Assembly (NCBI GenBank): GCA_015143295.1
Contig: CM026556.1
Span: 17,236,547 to 17,300,546, forward strand
Direction of reading: 5' to 3'
Source of the DNA: Tetracentron sinense
Taxonomy: Eukaryota > Streptophyta > Magnoliopsida > Trochodendrales > Trochodendraceae
DNA: 64,000 nucleotides
Below are positions 1-10,610 of the stretch, piece after piece (the first letter of the stretch is position 1; the number at the start of each line of letters is the position of its first letter). A program made the translations under genes and the position numbers. Under the pieces are notes generated by a model that was not told where the DNA came from, searched no databases, and saw only the letters and a list, made by a program, of their open reading frames with translations.

Positions 1-412
1 GCAGTGCAACTGTATTGAGTTTAATTATTTATGGAAGAATTCTCTAGATTATGATGAACTCATATTTCTAGGTAAATGTTTAAGAAAAATAAAGTAAAAG
101 AAATAAATAAATTGTTTTATTTATTTTAAAGAAGATCATTGAAAATAGTATATTGTTTGGTACAATTATGTAAAACTTTATAACTTGATAGATAGACTTG
201 AAAAGCATGAATTATTTAATTTATGCACTGTTATCATTGTTTCACTTCATACACAGTTTTGAATGCATGCTTATTCTTGTTCATTCCTCTTTATTATGAT
301 GGTATGAGACACCATAATAAAGAGAGAATATTTTATTAATGGTGAAGACCACTATCCAAGGGATGACTTTGAAGAGTATGATACTCTCAAAGAAGTCTAA
401 GTCTGTGAGAGA
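1..412 (+). repeat. 5' LTR remnant of gypsy element C, cut by the window edge
   Basis: The sequence from base 1 reappears almost unchanged from 14776, which lies about 230 bp inside the other LTR of the same element. The true LTR start is therefore outside the window. The homology ends near 412, where gag sequence follows directly, so the LTR end, the primer site and most of gag have been deleted. It carries the conserved hairpin at 287-324. Confidence 0.8.
287..324 (+). other. Conserved LTR hairpin, copy 1
   Basis: CTCTTTATTATG and CATAATAAAGAG are perfect inverted arms around a short loop. The same hairpin is found at 15054-15091, 28147-28184 and 34033-34070, in the LTRs of two related elements (C and B) whose surrounding sequence has diverged much more. 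It is probably an RNA structure in the transcribed part of the LTR; its role is unknown. Confidence 0.6.
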
Positions 413-1073
413 TCCTTGGTAGTAGAGCAGGATTATCTCACTTTTCAAAGGGGCAAAGATTTGAAGACTGAACAGATGAGCAAAGAAGAGTTTGTGCCAG
501 GGCCATAGCAGGGTCAGAAAGGCCACCTTAGAGTTCAGCAACAGCAACCACATTGGAAGCGCCAGAAAGTAGTTGCTCCAGCTACATCCACTGCAGTAGT
601 ACCTATAATGCCAGTTCAGAATGTCGAGCCGAAGAACTTATTTGGAGTTCGCTTTAATTGTGAGGAAAAGGGTCACATGGCGAGGAACTGTTCTAAACCA
701 AGGAGGAATGGTCAGCCGCAAGGTCAGGCTCCAAATCAGCAGAGGGGTCCAGCTAGAGTTTTTGCAGTGGTGCAAAAGGAGAGTGATGCACCTGAAGCAT
801 TGGTGGAAGGTACACTTCCCATTTTTCATTGTGTGGCTAAAGTTCTATTTGATTCGGGAGCATCACATTCTTTCATTTCAGTTTCATATATGAATGCCTT
901 GAGATTAGTACCAAAAACACTAGATATTAATTATTCTTTCAGTTGTGACACCTATGGGAGAGTCAGTTTCCTTAGGTCTTATATGTAGAGACTGCCCAAT
1001 CAAGATTGGGGATAAGGAAACCAGCTGATTTGGTAGTCCTCGGGATGTGAGGGTTTTATGTCATCTTAGGTAT
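413..1073 (+). pseudogene. Gag C-terminus and protease start of gypsy element C (broken)
   Basis: This is the left half of an old Ty3/gypsy polyprotein. Around 608-988 it encodes a CCHC zinc knuckle (CEEKGHMARNC, with the first Cys of the usual motif replaced by Phe-Asn just before it) and then the aspartic protease core LFDSGASHSF. The order matches the intact part of element B at 29464-29904, so it is a relative of B. Upstream of the knuckle there is an in-frame TAG and gag joins directly to LTR sequence, which shows a large deletion. The frame breaks again near 925, and the sequence stops in the codons for the LGMDWLAA stretch, where element A inserted. It resumes at 13596. Confidence 0.85.
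1069..1073. repeat. Target site duplication GGTAT of element A (left copy)
   Basis: GGTAT lies just before the left TGTCGCGACC terminus of A and again at 13596-13600, right after the other terminus. Removing A and one copy restores ATCTTAGGTATGGATTGG, the same reading as in element B at 29921-29938. Confidence 0.95.
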
Positions 1074-1784
1074 TGTCGCGACCCAAAACCCACCCTAGGA
1101 GTTAGAGTGAATCGTGGACGACTAAATCATGACTTACATGACTTGCTTGACAAACCACCTGCAAAACACCCATAGAGCATATACAATAGAGGATAACAGC
1201 GGAAGCATAACTATAAAACACAGCGGAAGTCTAACAAACCACTAAGTATATACACATGGACCAATTTTTTTATACAAAGAAATCAAAACAAAGAAAGTGC
1301 GGACATGCCCCCCAAAATACATGGATATAATCACTCATGCTCACCCACAGCTAATCCACTCAGAATCTAACACCACCTACTGATAACCCTCTACAGGAGG
1401 TTCCTCCAAAGGCTCCTCGACGTACTCCTCCTCCACCCATGGGCCAGGAGCACAAACATCAAATGGAGCAGTAGCTCCCTCAGAACCTGCCGACATAAGA
1501 AGTACGGCTGAGCATGGAATACTCAGCGGGTACCAAATACTAACCAATAGTCATAGCATAAAAATGGCAATACATAAATCAGAAGCAATTCATATATGTT
1601 AGACGGAAACAATTCATATCATACATTTATAATCATGCTTGTATTTCCTAGAAAGCCGATAAAACCTCTTGAAAACATCGTGCACTTGACTTGGCTTGAA
1701 ATATCTTTTCGTACTTGAAAGCTTGTCGTGTTTGTCTTGCTTGATCTTATCGAGCGTGTCGTACGTGTCATGCCATGTCATGCT

Positions 1785-2145
1785 TGCTTGGAAAAGTAAA
1801 CTACTTGTGAGGGAAGGGAGACCTTCTTCCTAAATGCCCATGCTTGTCATGTCATGTATCATGCTTGCTTGTTCGGAAAAGTAATCTACTTGTGAGGGAA
1901 GGGAGACCCTTCTTCCTAAAATGCTCATGCTTGTCATGCCGTGTCATGTCATGCTTGTATCATGCTTGGAAAAGTAAACTACTTGTGAGGGAAGGGAGAC
2001 CCTTCTTCCTAAATGCTCATGTCATGTCCTTTCACTTGTGAGATGTCCTTGTGAGATGTACTTGCGAGGGAAGGGAAACCCTTCTTATGATATGTATGTA
2101 CTTGCGAGGGAAGGGAGACCCTTCTTACGATAATGCATGATTGAC
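1785..2145. repeat. Tandem array inside the LTR of A
   Basis: About five or six degenerate units share the core GAGGGAAGGGAGACCCTTCT, preceded by ACTTGTGAG or ACTTGCGAG and followed by CATG-rich spacers. The core is itself partly an inverted repeat (AAGGG/CCCTT). The array recurs in the other LTR of A (about 9345-9690) and in solo LTR G (about 11320-11615). Solo LTR F has an unrelated array at the equivalent place. Confidence 0.8.
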
Positions 2146-3035
2146 TTGTCCTTGCCAAGAGCGAGGTAAAACATATCGTAGGATATGCCCCACCTCTCAA
2201 TTCCATTCTTGAAAAACCTCGGTAAATCACGTCGTTTCATGCCGTGCTCGTGTACACACTTGCGATGGAAATTAAATATGACATTTTGGGGGATTCACAA
2301 TACATTGCACATTACCATCTATACAAGTAATAAATTAAACAATTTAGGGAAAGCGCGAAAACACACTATCATAACCTTAGCAATTTCCATAAATGTTTAA
2401 GCATGCATTTTCTTTATTTATTATTCTTTTCATTCATCTTGGCATTTCATCAAACATGGTGTGTTTATTATTGATTTACCCTACAACATGCTTTTCTAGA
2501 TGGATTTTACTCAAATCATGCATGTATGTTCATTATTGGAACAATGCCCTCCCCATTTTAATCATCACAACACAACCATTGGCATCCAATCGCCCATTCC
2601 ATCTCGATTCACCATTCACAACCATCCATCTCATAGCACATGTGTAAATAAAGGAAAACAAAGGGAAATAAATGGAAAAGAGGAACTATAACTAGGAGGG
2701 TAGCAAGAAGTACCGACCTTGATCAAGTGAGGAAGAAATCCCCTTTCCAAAACGACCGTGTAGCTGCTGCCCTAGCTTGGAGAACGCTCTCCACGAGTGC
2801 TTGAGCCGAGATCTTGGAGAAGAGCCGAGCTTGAAGTGATCTAGGGTCTCAAACCCCTTTGATTTCTCTTCCAAAGACAAGCCCTAGGTTGGAATCGCCT
2901 TCTCCCCTTTCTCCTATTCTCTCAAACTCTCTAAGTGTTGAATGATGCCCTAAAGGCTCGGGCAAGACTCTTAAGGTAAGAGTGAACCGACCAAAAGACC
3001 ATAATACCCTTACTGAAATTTTTGCAAAAACGCGA

Positions 3036-3220
3036 GTACCGAGCGATCGGTGTTAATGACCGATCGATCGGTTGCCTACCGAGCGATCGGTGTCTTGATC
3101 GATCTCTCGGTCAAAATTTAACTCTCTGGAAAATTTCCCCATACAAAATTTTCCACCAGTCGATAGCCTCCAATCGATCGGTTTTGGACCGATCGATCGC
3201 TCCATTGACCGAGCGATCGG
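3036..3220. other. Palindromic CGATCGATCG block in the LTR of A
   Basis: It contains the perfect 14-bp palindrome ACCGATCGATCGGT (3059-3072) and several near-copies (3038-3051, 3078-3091, about 3170-3215). In element orientation it lies about 210-400 bp inside the LTR start, so in U3. The right LTR has the same block, split by solo LTR G (10595-10610 and 13219-13390). Confidence 0.75.
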
Positions 3221-3431
3221 TTGCCTACATGTCCAAACTGTTTTGGCCATATCTTTTTACTCGCTCGTCCGATTTTGACGATTCAACTTGCGTTGGGTTC
3301 GCACTTCGAAAACAAACATTTCAGACGTTTCAGAATTTTCAATTTCTTCCTTATTTATTAATTATACCACTTTAAAGGCAAAATGGCTACGAAAGTGCCA
3401 TGCATAAATGTCAAAAGTTCGGGGCTCTACA

Positions 3432-3446
3432 TCCTCCCCCCCTTAC
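3432..3446 (-). other. Polypurine tract of element A
   Basis: On the - strand the purine run AAGGGGGGGAGGAT directly abuts the LTR start TGTAGAGCC. This is the expected priming site for plus-strand DNA synthesis. Confidence 0.85.
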
Positions 3447-3533
3447 AAAAATTTTATCCTGGAAATTTGGACGAGACATGCATTACAGAATCAAACAAAA
3501 TTACAAGCTACATAGACAAAACCTATACAAAAT

Positions 3534-5062
3534 TCATTCAAACAATTCCGGGTACTTCGCTTTGACTTCGGCTTCACGCTCCCATGTAGCTTCTTCCCGA
3601 GCATGGTGTTGCCATTGTATAAGAACCAATAGAATAGTTTTGTTGCGAAGCACTTGATCTCTCCGATCCAATATGTGAATCGGCTTCTCAACCAACGTGA
3701 GATCTTCTCGAATTTCCAACGGTTCCAATTCTAGTACATGCGAAGGGTCCGCAATGTACTTCCGAAGCATAGACACATGGAAAACGTTGTGAACTACGGC
3801 CATGCGAGGTGGGAGAGCTACCCTGTAAGCAACCTCACCAACTCGCGTGATAATCTCAAAAGGCCCAACATACTGAGGACTGAGCTTGCCTCGCTTTCCA
3901 AATCTCATGATCCCTTTGCTAGGAGATACTTTCACAAAAACTTGATCCCCTACTTGAAATTCCAAGTCCCTACGGCGCGTGTCCGCATAACTTTTCTGGC
4001 GATCTTGAGCGGCTTTCAATCGATCCCGGATGATCTTAACTGTGTTTGCAGTTTGCTCAATCAAGTCCGGACCAAGTACTTTCCTTTCTCCTACCTCATC
4101 CCAATAGAGAGGAGACCTACAACTTCGCCCATACAAGGCCTCAAATGGTGCCATTTGGATACTCGTTTGATAGCTGTTATTATAGGCGAATTCAACCAAA
4201 GGCAAGTGTTCTTCCCAACTGCCTCTAAAATCCAACATACAAGCCCGAAGCATGTCTTCAATGACTTGGTTCACTCTCTCGGTTTGTCCATCCGTTTGTG
4301 GATGAAAAGCGGTGCTGAAATCGAGTCGGGAACCCATAGCCTCCTGGAAGCTTTTCCAGAATTGTGATGTGAATCTTGGATCCCGATCCGACACAATACT
4401 GACGGGCACTCCGTGCAACCTCACCACTTCCTTGATGTACAAAGCGGCTAACTGACTAGAGTTGAAAGTAGTTCGGTAAGGCAAGAAGTGAGCGGACTTC
4501 GTCAAACGATCCACTACTACCCATATCGCATCTGAGCCCCTTGCCGTGTTTGGCAAGCCAACTATGAAATCCATGGATATGTTCTCCCATTTCCACTCGG
4601 GAATCGGAAGGGACTGTAGTAGACCTGCGGGCCGCATGTGTTCTGCTTTCACCTGTTGGCACACCAAGCACCGTGCTACATATTCCGCAACCTCCCTCTT
4701 CATATTCCGCCACCAAAAGTGACTCTTGAGGTTCCGGTACATCTTTGTACCCCCTGGATGCACTGTGTACTTCGAACGGTGTGCTTCATCCAAAATCTCT
4801 CTTCGAAGATCTGCCTTGGCTAAGACGCACAGCCTCCCTTGAATGTGATAGCACCCCGACTAGTGAGAGAAAATTCTTCACTACCCTTGGCAACTTCCTT
4901 GTCCCGAAAAGCCAACAATTCTGCATCCATGGCTTGATATTCTTGGATCAAATCTATAATGTACGGCCGAACCGTAACATTTGCCAAGGTAGGACCGCGG
5001 ACAAAGTCATTCACACTGATGTCCAGATTTACCAAATCTTCTAGTAGCTTCCATTCTTGAAC
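3534..5062 (-). pseudogene. Integrase part of element A pol (frameshifted)
   Basis: This encodes the integrase that inserts the element's cDNA. In the main open frame (3534-4793, 419 codons) the zinc-binding His5, His12, Cys42 and Cys45 are present. The catalytic triad reads Asp75 (SMDFIVGLP), Asp136 (VSDRDPRF) and Glu172 (QTERVNQ). The tail has a GPF/Y-type region and ends in a chromodomain-like segment (LIQWQHHAREEATWE), as in chromoviruses. The upstream part lies in another frame (4820-5062). One base is missing near 4840, where FKGRLCV is expected but FKGGCAS and a stop are read. It is preceded by the TAG at 5063-5065. Otherwise the domain is intact. Confidence 0.93.
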
Positions 5063-6858
5063 CTACATGTGTGCTAACAACCCCTGAGGTCTTCTACTCA
5101 AAGCATCAGCCACTACATTTGCTTTACCCGGGTGGTATTGAATGGTACAATCATAGTCCTTCAGAAATTCCATCCAACGCCGTTGCCTTAGATTCAATTC
5201 CTTTTGGGAAAAGAGATACTTGAGACTCTTGTGATCGGTAAACACATAGAACTCCACCCCATAAAGGTAATGACGCCAAATCTTAAGTGCAAACACGACC
5301 GCGGCAAGTTCTAAGTCGTGCGTGGGATAATTCTTCTCGTGCTCCTTCAATTGCCTTGATGCATAGGCAATGACTTTCTTGTGCTGCATGAGTACACACC
5401 CAAGTCCAACGTGTGAGGCATCACTATACACCTCATACCCATAAGGTCCGGATGGCACAGTAAGGACGGGGGCTGTGGTAAGCCTCTTCTTCAGTTCCGT
5501 GAAACTGATCTCACACTTGTCGCTCCACATAAACTTTGCATTTTTCCTTGTCAAGTACGTGAGCGGCGCTGCAAGGCTAGAGAAACCCTCTACGAATCTC
5601 CTGTAGTAGCCTGCCAACCCAAGGAAACTGCGTATCTCAGTGACACTTTTGGGCCTCGCCCAACTCATAACTGCTTCTATCTTCTTCGGATCTACCGAGA
5701 TACCTTCTGCAGAAACAACGTGGCCTAGGAATGCCACCTCTTCCAACCAAAACTCACACTTGCTAAGTTTGGCGTATAGCTTGTGCTCTCTTAACATTTC
5801 CAATGCAAGGCGAAGGTCGCGCACGTGATCTTCCAGTGTCTGGGAATAGACCAAAATGTCATCAACAAATACAATCACGCACCGATCTAAGTATGGTCGG
5901 AACACCCGGTTCATCAAATCCATAAAGGCTGCCGGCGCGTTCGTGAGACCAAAAGGCATCACCAAGAACTCATAGTGCCCATATCGAGTCTTGAAAGTAG
6001 TTTTGGGAACATCTTCCACCTTAATCTTCAACTGGTGATAACCCGATCGAAGATCTATCTTCGAGAAAAATCTCGCTCCCTTCAACTGATCGAACAAGTC
6101 GTCAATCCTAGGCAATGGATACCTATTCTTTATAGTGACTTTGTTCAATTGCCAGTAATCGACGCATATTCGCATCGAGCCATCTTTCTTCTTAACAAAC
6201 AACACCGGGGCACCCCATGGTGAGACACTTGGTCGTATGAAACCAAGCCCCTGTAATTCCTCCAACTGAGTCTTCAACTCCTTAAGTTCAATCGGGGCCA
6301 TTCTATACGGAGCCCTGAATATAGGAGTTGTGCCTGGTGCAAGCTCGATCACAAACTCAATCTCCCTGTTTGGAGGTAATCCTGGCAACTCCTCTGGAAA
6401 TACATCCAGGAATTCACTCATGACTGGAATAGTCGAAGAGTCCTTTGCCTCGGGGTTCACTAAGCTCAATGCCACAAAGCGGGCAATGTCTCTACTTCTC
6501 AACCCTCGAAAGTGAAATGGTTTTCCTTCTACCGGCTTGAAGAGTACCATCTTCTCAAAGCAAGCTACATGCCCATGATGTGCTGCTAACCAATCCATCC
6601 CCAAGATAACGTCAAAGTCCTGGAATCCAAGGACGTTGAGATCAACCGCCAACTCGTGGCTTCCAACTTGGACCACACTATTTCTATACACTTTATCTGC
6701 CAATACTGTTTTACCGAGAGGAGTCGAAATGGCTAACTCCGGTTTTAGCTGACTAGGCTCCACAGAAAAGCCTTCTGAAAAACTCGGAGAGATAAACGAA
6801 TGAGTAGACCCGGTATCAACCAACACTCGAGCCAAATACTCATTGACTAGTAGGGTTC
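5063..6858 (-). CDS. Protease, reverse transcriptase and RNase H of element A (exon 2)
   Basis: This is the second exon of gag-pol. It starts at 6858 after the intron with [13 protein letters not shown], followed at once by the protease core VDTGSTHSF. The RT follows, with conserved blocks [22 protein letters not shown] and the catalytic FVDD at about 5858-5869. RNase H begins near YSDAS and ends with the ADALSRR motif. An open frame continues upstream to a Met at 6961, but those 34 codons are intron sequence and match no gypsy protein. The TAG at 5063-5065 (HM-stop-VQEW) separates it from integrase; a single C-to-T change from CAG would explain it. All visible catalytic motifs are kept. Confidence 0.93.
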
Positions 6859-7004
6859 CTGAAATTTTAACTAGCGAAGTTAATCTATGCATCAACATCG
6901 TATACATGTAGGTATATATACATATAGAACATGCCAAGTACGTACACAGAGAATAGAGCATAACATAACAATCACGAATAAAGAAATTAACTCTAACTGC
7001 GTAC
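6859..7004 (-). other. 146-bp spliceosomal-type intron between gag and pol of element A
   Basis: On the - strand the donor is GTGCAAG/GTACGC (intron starts at 7004) and the acceptor is AAAATTTCAG/GAACCC (intron ends at 6859). A GATTAAC sequence about 25 nt before the acceptor could be the branch site. Joining 7005 to 6858 gives GTG CAA GGA ACC CTA, read as [11 protein letters not shown]. This is the continuous sequence expected between Gag and protease, and both frames are kept in phase. Without splicing, Gag runs into the intron and stops at 6892 after a hydrophobic tail. The intron is AT-rich with T-rich stretches. RNA evidence is lacking. Confidence 0.85.
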
Positions 7005-8253
7005 CTTGCACCACATCATCAGATGCAAGTGCATCACCCTCTGTCAAGGCAAAAACTCGCCCCTGGTTTGCCTGGTGAGACTGAGGTGTAGACCGGGTAG
7101 TCTGAGATGACGTCTGGTATGATCCTGCTGGGCATGCTGGGGGCCTACTACCCTGAGACTGGCCTGGTAAATGCCGGCTAGGGCAATCCCTGATCATGTG
7201 GCCCTGGCGACCGCAATGATAACATCCACCAGATGCTCTTCGGCAATCTCCTGCCGGATGCCTTTTTCCGCATGAAGTGCAGACCTCATATGAGTAGGCC
7301 GGAGGGGCCGAAGGTGGTGCCTGCCTCGCTACCTGAGGTGCAACTGGTCGTGGGGCTGGAAGAGCCTGAGGTCGAGGTGCCTGTGGCACGTACTGCCATG
7401 GGGCTGGAGGCGCATAAGTTGGCCTCATCTGTGGTGCTGGCCATGTATACTGATAAGGGCCGGTACGAGCCCGCCTCTCTGGAGGTGCTGAACTACTGGC
7501 TTGGCCTCTTGCCAACTCTCTCTTCTTAGACACCGCTTCAGAATTGGCCTCGACCAATAAGGCCTTGTCTACCACTTCAGGGTAGGTAGCATGCCTGAAA
7601 ACGGAAACCTTCTCCATAATAACATCCTTGAGCCCTTGCTCAAATCTTCTCGCCTTGATTGCCTCAGTAGCAACCATATGAGGCGCAAATCTCGACAACT
7701 CCGAGAACTTGGCTTCATAAGCGGCCACAGACATCGAACCATGCTCAAGGTTGATGAATTCTCTCTCTTTCTTTTCCCGAGCTCCAACCGGGAAATACTT
7801 CTTATAGAACGTGTCCTTAAACTCCTCCCAAGTCCACGGTTGACCTTGCATGGTCAAGTCCCGTGTCCTCAATGCGGACAACCACCAATGGTGGGCTTCG
7901 CCTTCTAGCATAAAAACTGCCCATGCCACTTTCTCTTCCTCTGTAGGAGTGAGCACCGCAAATATCTTCTCAACCTGGAGGATCCAAGCCTCCGCAGTAA
8001 GAGGGTCCACACTCCCGTGGAAGGATGGAGGCCTTAATCTCCGGAATGCCTCAACTCCAGCTGTACGATGTACTGGAGCTCCCAGCGGTGGAGTAGGTGC
8101 CTCTGATGCCGGTATAGTTTGCCGAGCCGCCAATATGGCAAGTGTCTCAGCAATGGAGCCTAAGACCTGGGAGAGGTCCAGCTGCTCATCCTCATCCCGT
8201 GAAGAAGAGGAAGCTCTGGTATGTGGCCCACGACCCCGTGTGTTCCGTCTCAT
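7005..8253 (-). CDS. Gag of element A (exon 1)
   Basis: Gag forms the virus-like particle and binds the RNA genome. I take [11 protein letters not shown] at 8253 as the start, because the 24 codons upstream (Met at 8325) lie in leader sequence. A retrotransposon-gag domain covers about 7690-8010 ([11 protein letters not shown] through [13 protein letters not shown]). A Pro/Ala/Gln-rich linker follows, then a CCHC knuckle [14 protein letters not shown] near 7180-7222. A partial Cys/His motif ([13 protein letters not shown]) lies just before it. Unspliced, it would extend to the stop at 6892. Confidence 0.93.
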
Positions 8254-8614
8254 GACTAAAGTCCTGAGAATAATAACACCACATGAGTCTTCTTGAAACC
8301 ACAATTTATCTCGGTGCCCTTTCACAATAATTCAACTTGTAAAAATTTTATAGTACTAGTATACATCACATCAAGTCATCAGAGTATATCATAATATTAT
8401 ACTTATACTTTGGTGTTCTAGCGTCCCTAGGACCCGTACTTGGTTAAAGCAACCTTTTTAGACTAAGACTAAAGTTTAGTCTTACACTTGGAACCAGACT
8501 CGCTCCCGACTTACTTCCATCCTAACTTGTTTCCTAATATATGCTCTTGTCAAGCCATGGTATAAGATTCTAAGTGACCCTAGAGACCTAAAGCCTAAGC
8601 TCTGATACCACTTC
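8254..8614 (-). other. Leader of element A with tRNA-Met primer site
   Basis: This is untranslated leader between the upstream LTR and gag. The primer site is at 8599-8610: TGGTATCAGAGC on the - strand, a 12-nt match to the 3' end of initiator tRNA-Met, four bases from the LTR end. I see nothing else in it. Confidence 0.9.
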
Positions 8615-10610
8615 TGTCGCGACCCAAAACCCACCCTAGGCGTTAGAGTGAATCCTGGACGACTAAATCATGACTTACATGACTTGCTTGACAAACCACC
8701 TGCAAAACACCCATAGAGCATATACAATAGAGGATAACAGCGGAAGCATAACTATAAAACACAGCGGAAGTCTAACAAACCTCTAAGTATATACACATGG
8801 ACCAATTTTTTTATACAAAGAAATCAAAACAAAGAAAGTGCGGACATGCCTGCCAAAATACATGGATATAATCACTCATGCTCACCCACAGCTAATCCAC
8901 TCAGAATCTAACACCACCTACTGATAACCCTCTACGGGAGGTTCCTCCAAAGGCTCCTCGACGTACTCCTCCTCCACCCATGGACCAGGAGCACAAACAT
9001 CAAATGGAGCAGTAGCTCCCTCAGAACCTGCCGACATAAGAAGTACGGCTGAGCATGGAATACTCAGCGGGTACCAAATACTAATCAATAGTCATAGCAT
9101 AAAAATGGCAATACATAAATCAGGAGCAATTCATATATGTTAGACGGAAACAATTCATATCATACAAGGAAGTAAAGCAATTTATAATCATGCTTGTATT
9201 TCGTAGAAAGCCGATAAAACCTCTTGAAAACATCGTGCACTTGACTTGGCTTGAAATATCTTTTCGTACTTGAAAGCTTGTCGTGTTTGTCTTGCATGAT
9301 CTTGTCGAGCGTGTCGTACGTGTCATGCCATGTCATGCTTGCTTGGAAAAGTAAACTACTTGTGAGGGAAGGGATACCCTTCTTCCTAAATGCCCATGCT
9401 TGTCATGTCATGTATCATGCTTGCTTGTTCGGAAAAGTAATCTACTTGTGAGGGAAGGGAGACCCTTCTTCCTAAAATGCTCATGCTTGTCATGCCGTGT
9501 CATGTCATGCTTGTATCATGCTTGGAAAAGTAAACTACTTGTGAGGGAAGGGAGACCCTTCTTCCTAAATGCTCATGTCATGTCCTTTCACTTGTGAGAT
9601 GTCCTTGTGAGATGTACTTGCGAGGGAAGGGAAACCCTTCTTATGATATGTATGTACTTGCGAGGGAAGGGAGACCCTTCTTACGATAATGCATGATTGA
9701 CTTGTCCTTGCCAAGAGCGAGGTAAAACATATCGTAGGATATGCCCCACCTCTCAATTCTATTCTTGAAAAACCTCGGTAAATCACGTCGTTTCATGCCG
9801 TGCTCGTGTACACACTTGCGATGGAAATTAAATATGACATTTTGGGGGATTCACAACACATTGCACATTACCATCTATACAAGTAATAAATTAAACAATT
9901 TAGGGAAAGCGCGAAAACACACTATCATAACCTTAGCAATTTCCATAAATGTTTAAGCATGCATTTTCTTTATTTATTATTCTTTTCAATCATCTTGGCA
10001 TTTCATCAAACATGGTGTGTTCATTATTGATTTACCCTACAACATGCTTTTCTAGATGGATTTTACTCAAATCATGCATGTATGTTCATTATTGGAACAA
10101 TGCCCTCCCCATTTTAATCATCACAACACAACCATTGGCATCCAATCGCCCATTCCATCTCGATTCACCATTCACAACCATCCATCTCATAGCACATGTG
10201 TAAATAAAGGAAAACAAAGGGAAATAAAGGGAAAATAGGAACTATAACTAGGAGGGTAGCAAGAAGTACCGACCTTGATCAAGTGAGGAAGAAATCCCCT
10301 TTCCAAAACGACCGTGTAGCTGCTGCCCTAGCTTGGAGAACGCTCTCCACGAGTGCTTGAGCCGAGATCTTGGAGAAGAGCCGAGCTTGAAGTGATCTAG
10401 GGTCTCAAACCCCTTTGATTTCTCTTCCAAAGACAAGCCCTAGGTTGGAATCGCCTTCTCCCCTTTCTCCTATTCTCTCAAACTCTCTAAGTGTTGAATG
10501 ATGCCCTAAAGGCTCGGGCAAGACTCTTAAGGTAAGAGTGAACCGACCAAAAGACCATAATACCCTTACTGAAATTTTTGCAAAAACGCGAGTACCGAGC
10601 GATCGGTGTT
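8615..10610 (-). repeat. Upstream (5') LTR of element A, part 1
   Basis: It begins TGTCGCGACC on the + strand and matches 1074-3051 nearly throughout. It is interrupted after CGGTGTT by solo LTR G and continues at 13219-13595. The two parts total about 2373 bp. Confidence 0.95.
8806..8816 (-). promoter_or_regulatory. Possible TATA box of element A
   Basis: TTGTATAAAAAAATT on the - strand lies about 200 bp from the 3' end of the upstream LTR. This is a plausible distance for a start site with a short R-U5. It rests on sequence alone. Confidence 0.3.

Larger units (their letters stand above)
1074..3431 (-). repeat. Downstream (3') LTR of element A
   Basis: It is 2358 bp. In element orientation it starts TGTAGAGCCCCG and ends GGGTCGCGACA. 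It matches 8615-10610 plus 13219-13595 almost base for base. Inside it lie a degenerate tandem array (1785-2145) and a palindromic block (3036-3220). Small open frames inside it, such as 2692-2880, are repeated only because the LTR is repeated. Confidence 0.95.

Noticed and set aside
2009-2880. Small frames (62-84 codons) repeated at 9565-10436
   Set aside because: They are repeated because the two LTRs of A are duplicates. G and F do not keep them intact, and no start or domain supports them.
3738-4367. Open frame of 209 codons on the + strand
   Set aside because: It lies opposite the integrase of element A, whose - strand frame has clear family motifs. It is a shadow frame.
6859-6961. Taking the Met at 6961 as the real start of pol in element A
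   Set aside because: The 34 codons before GTLLVNEY match no gypsy protein, and the intron explains both the frame overlap and the missing join.
8599-8610. tRNA-like sequence at the LTR ends of A, B and D
   Set aside because: Only 12-20 bases complementary to tRNA 3' ends are present. These are primer sites, not tRNA genes.
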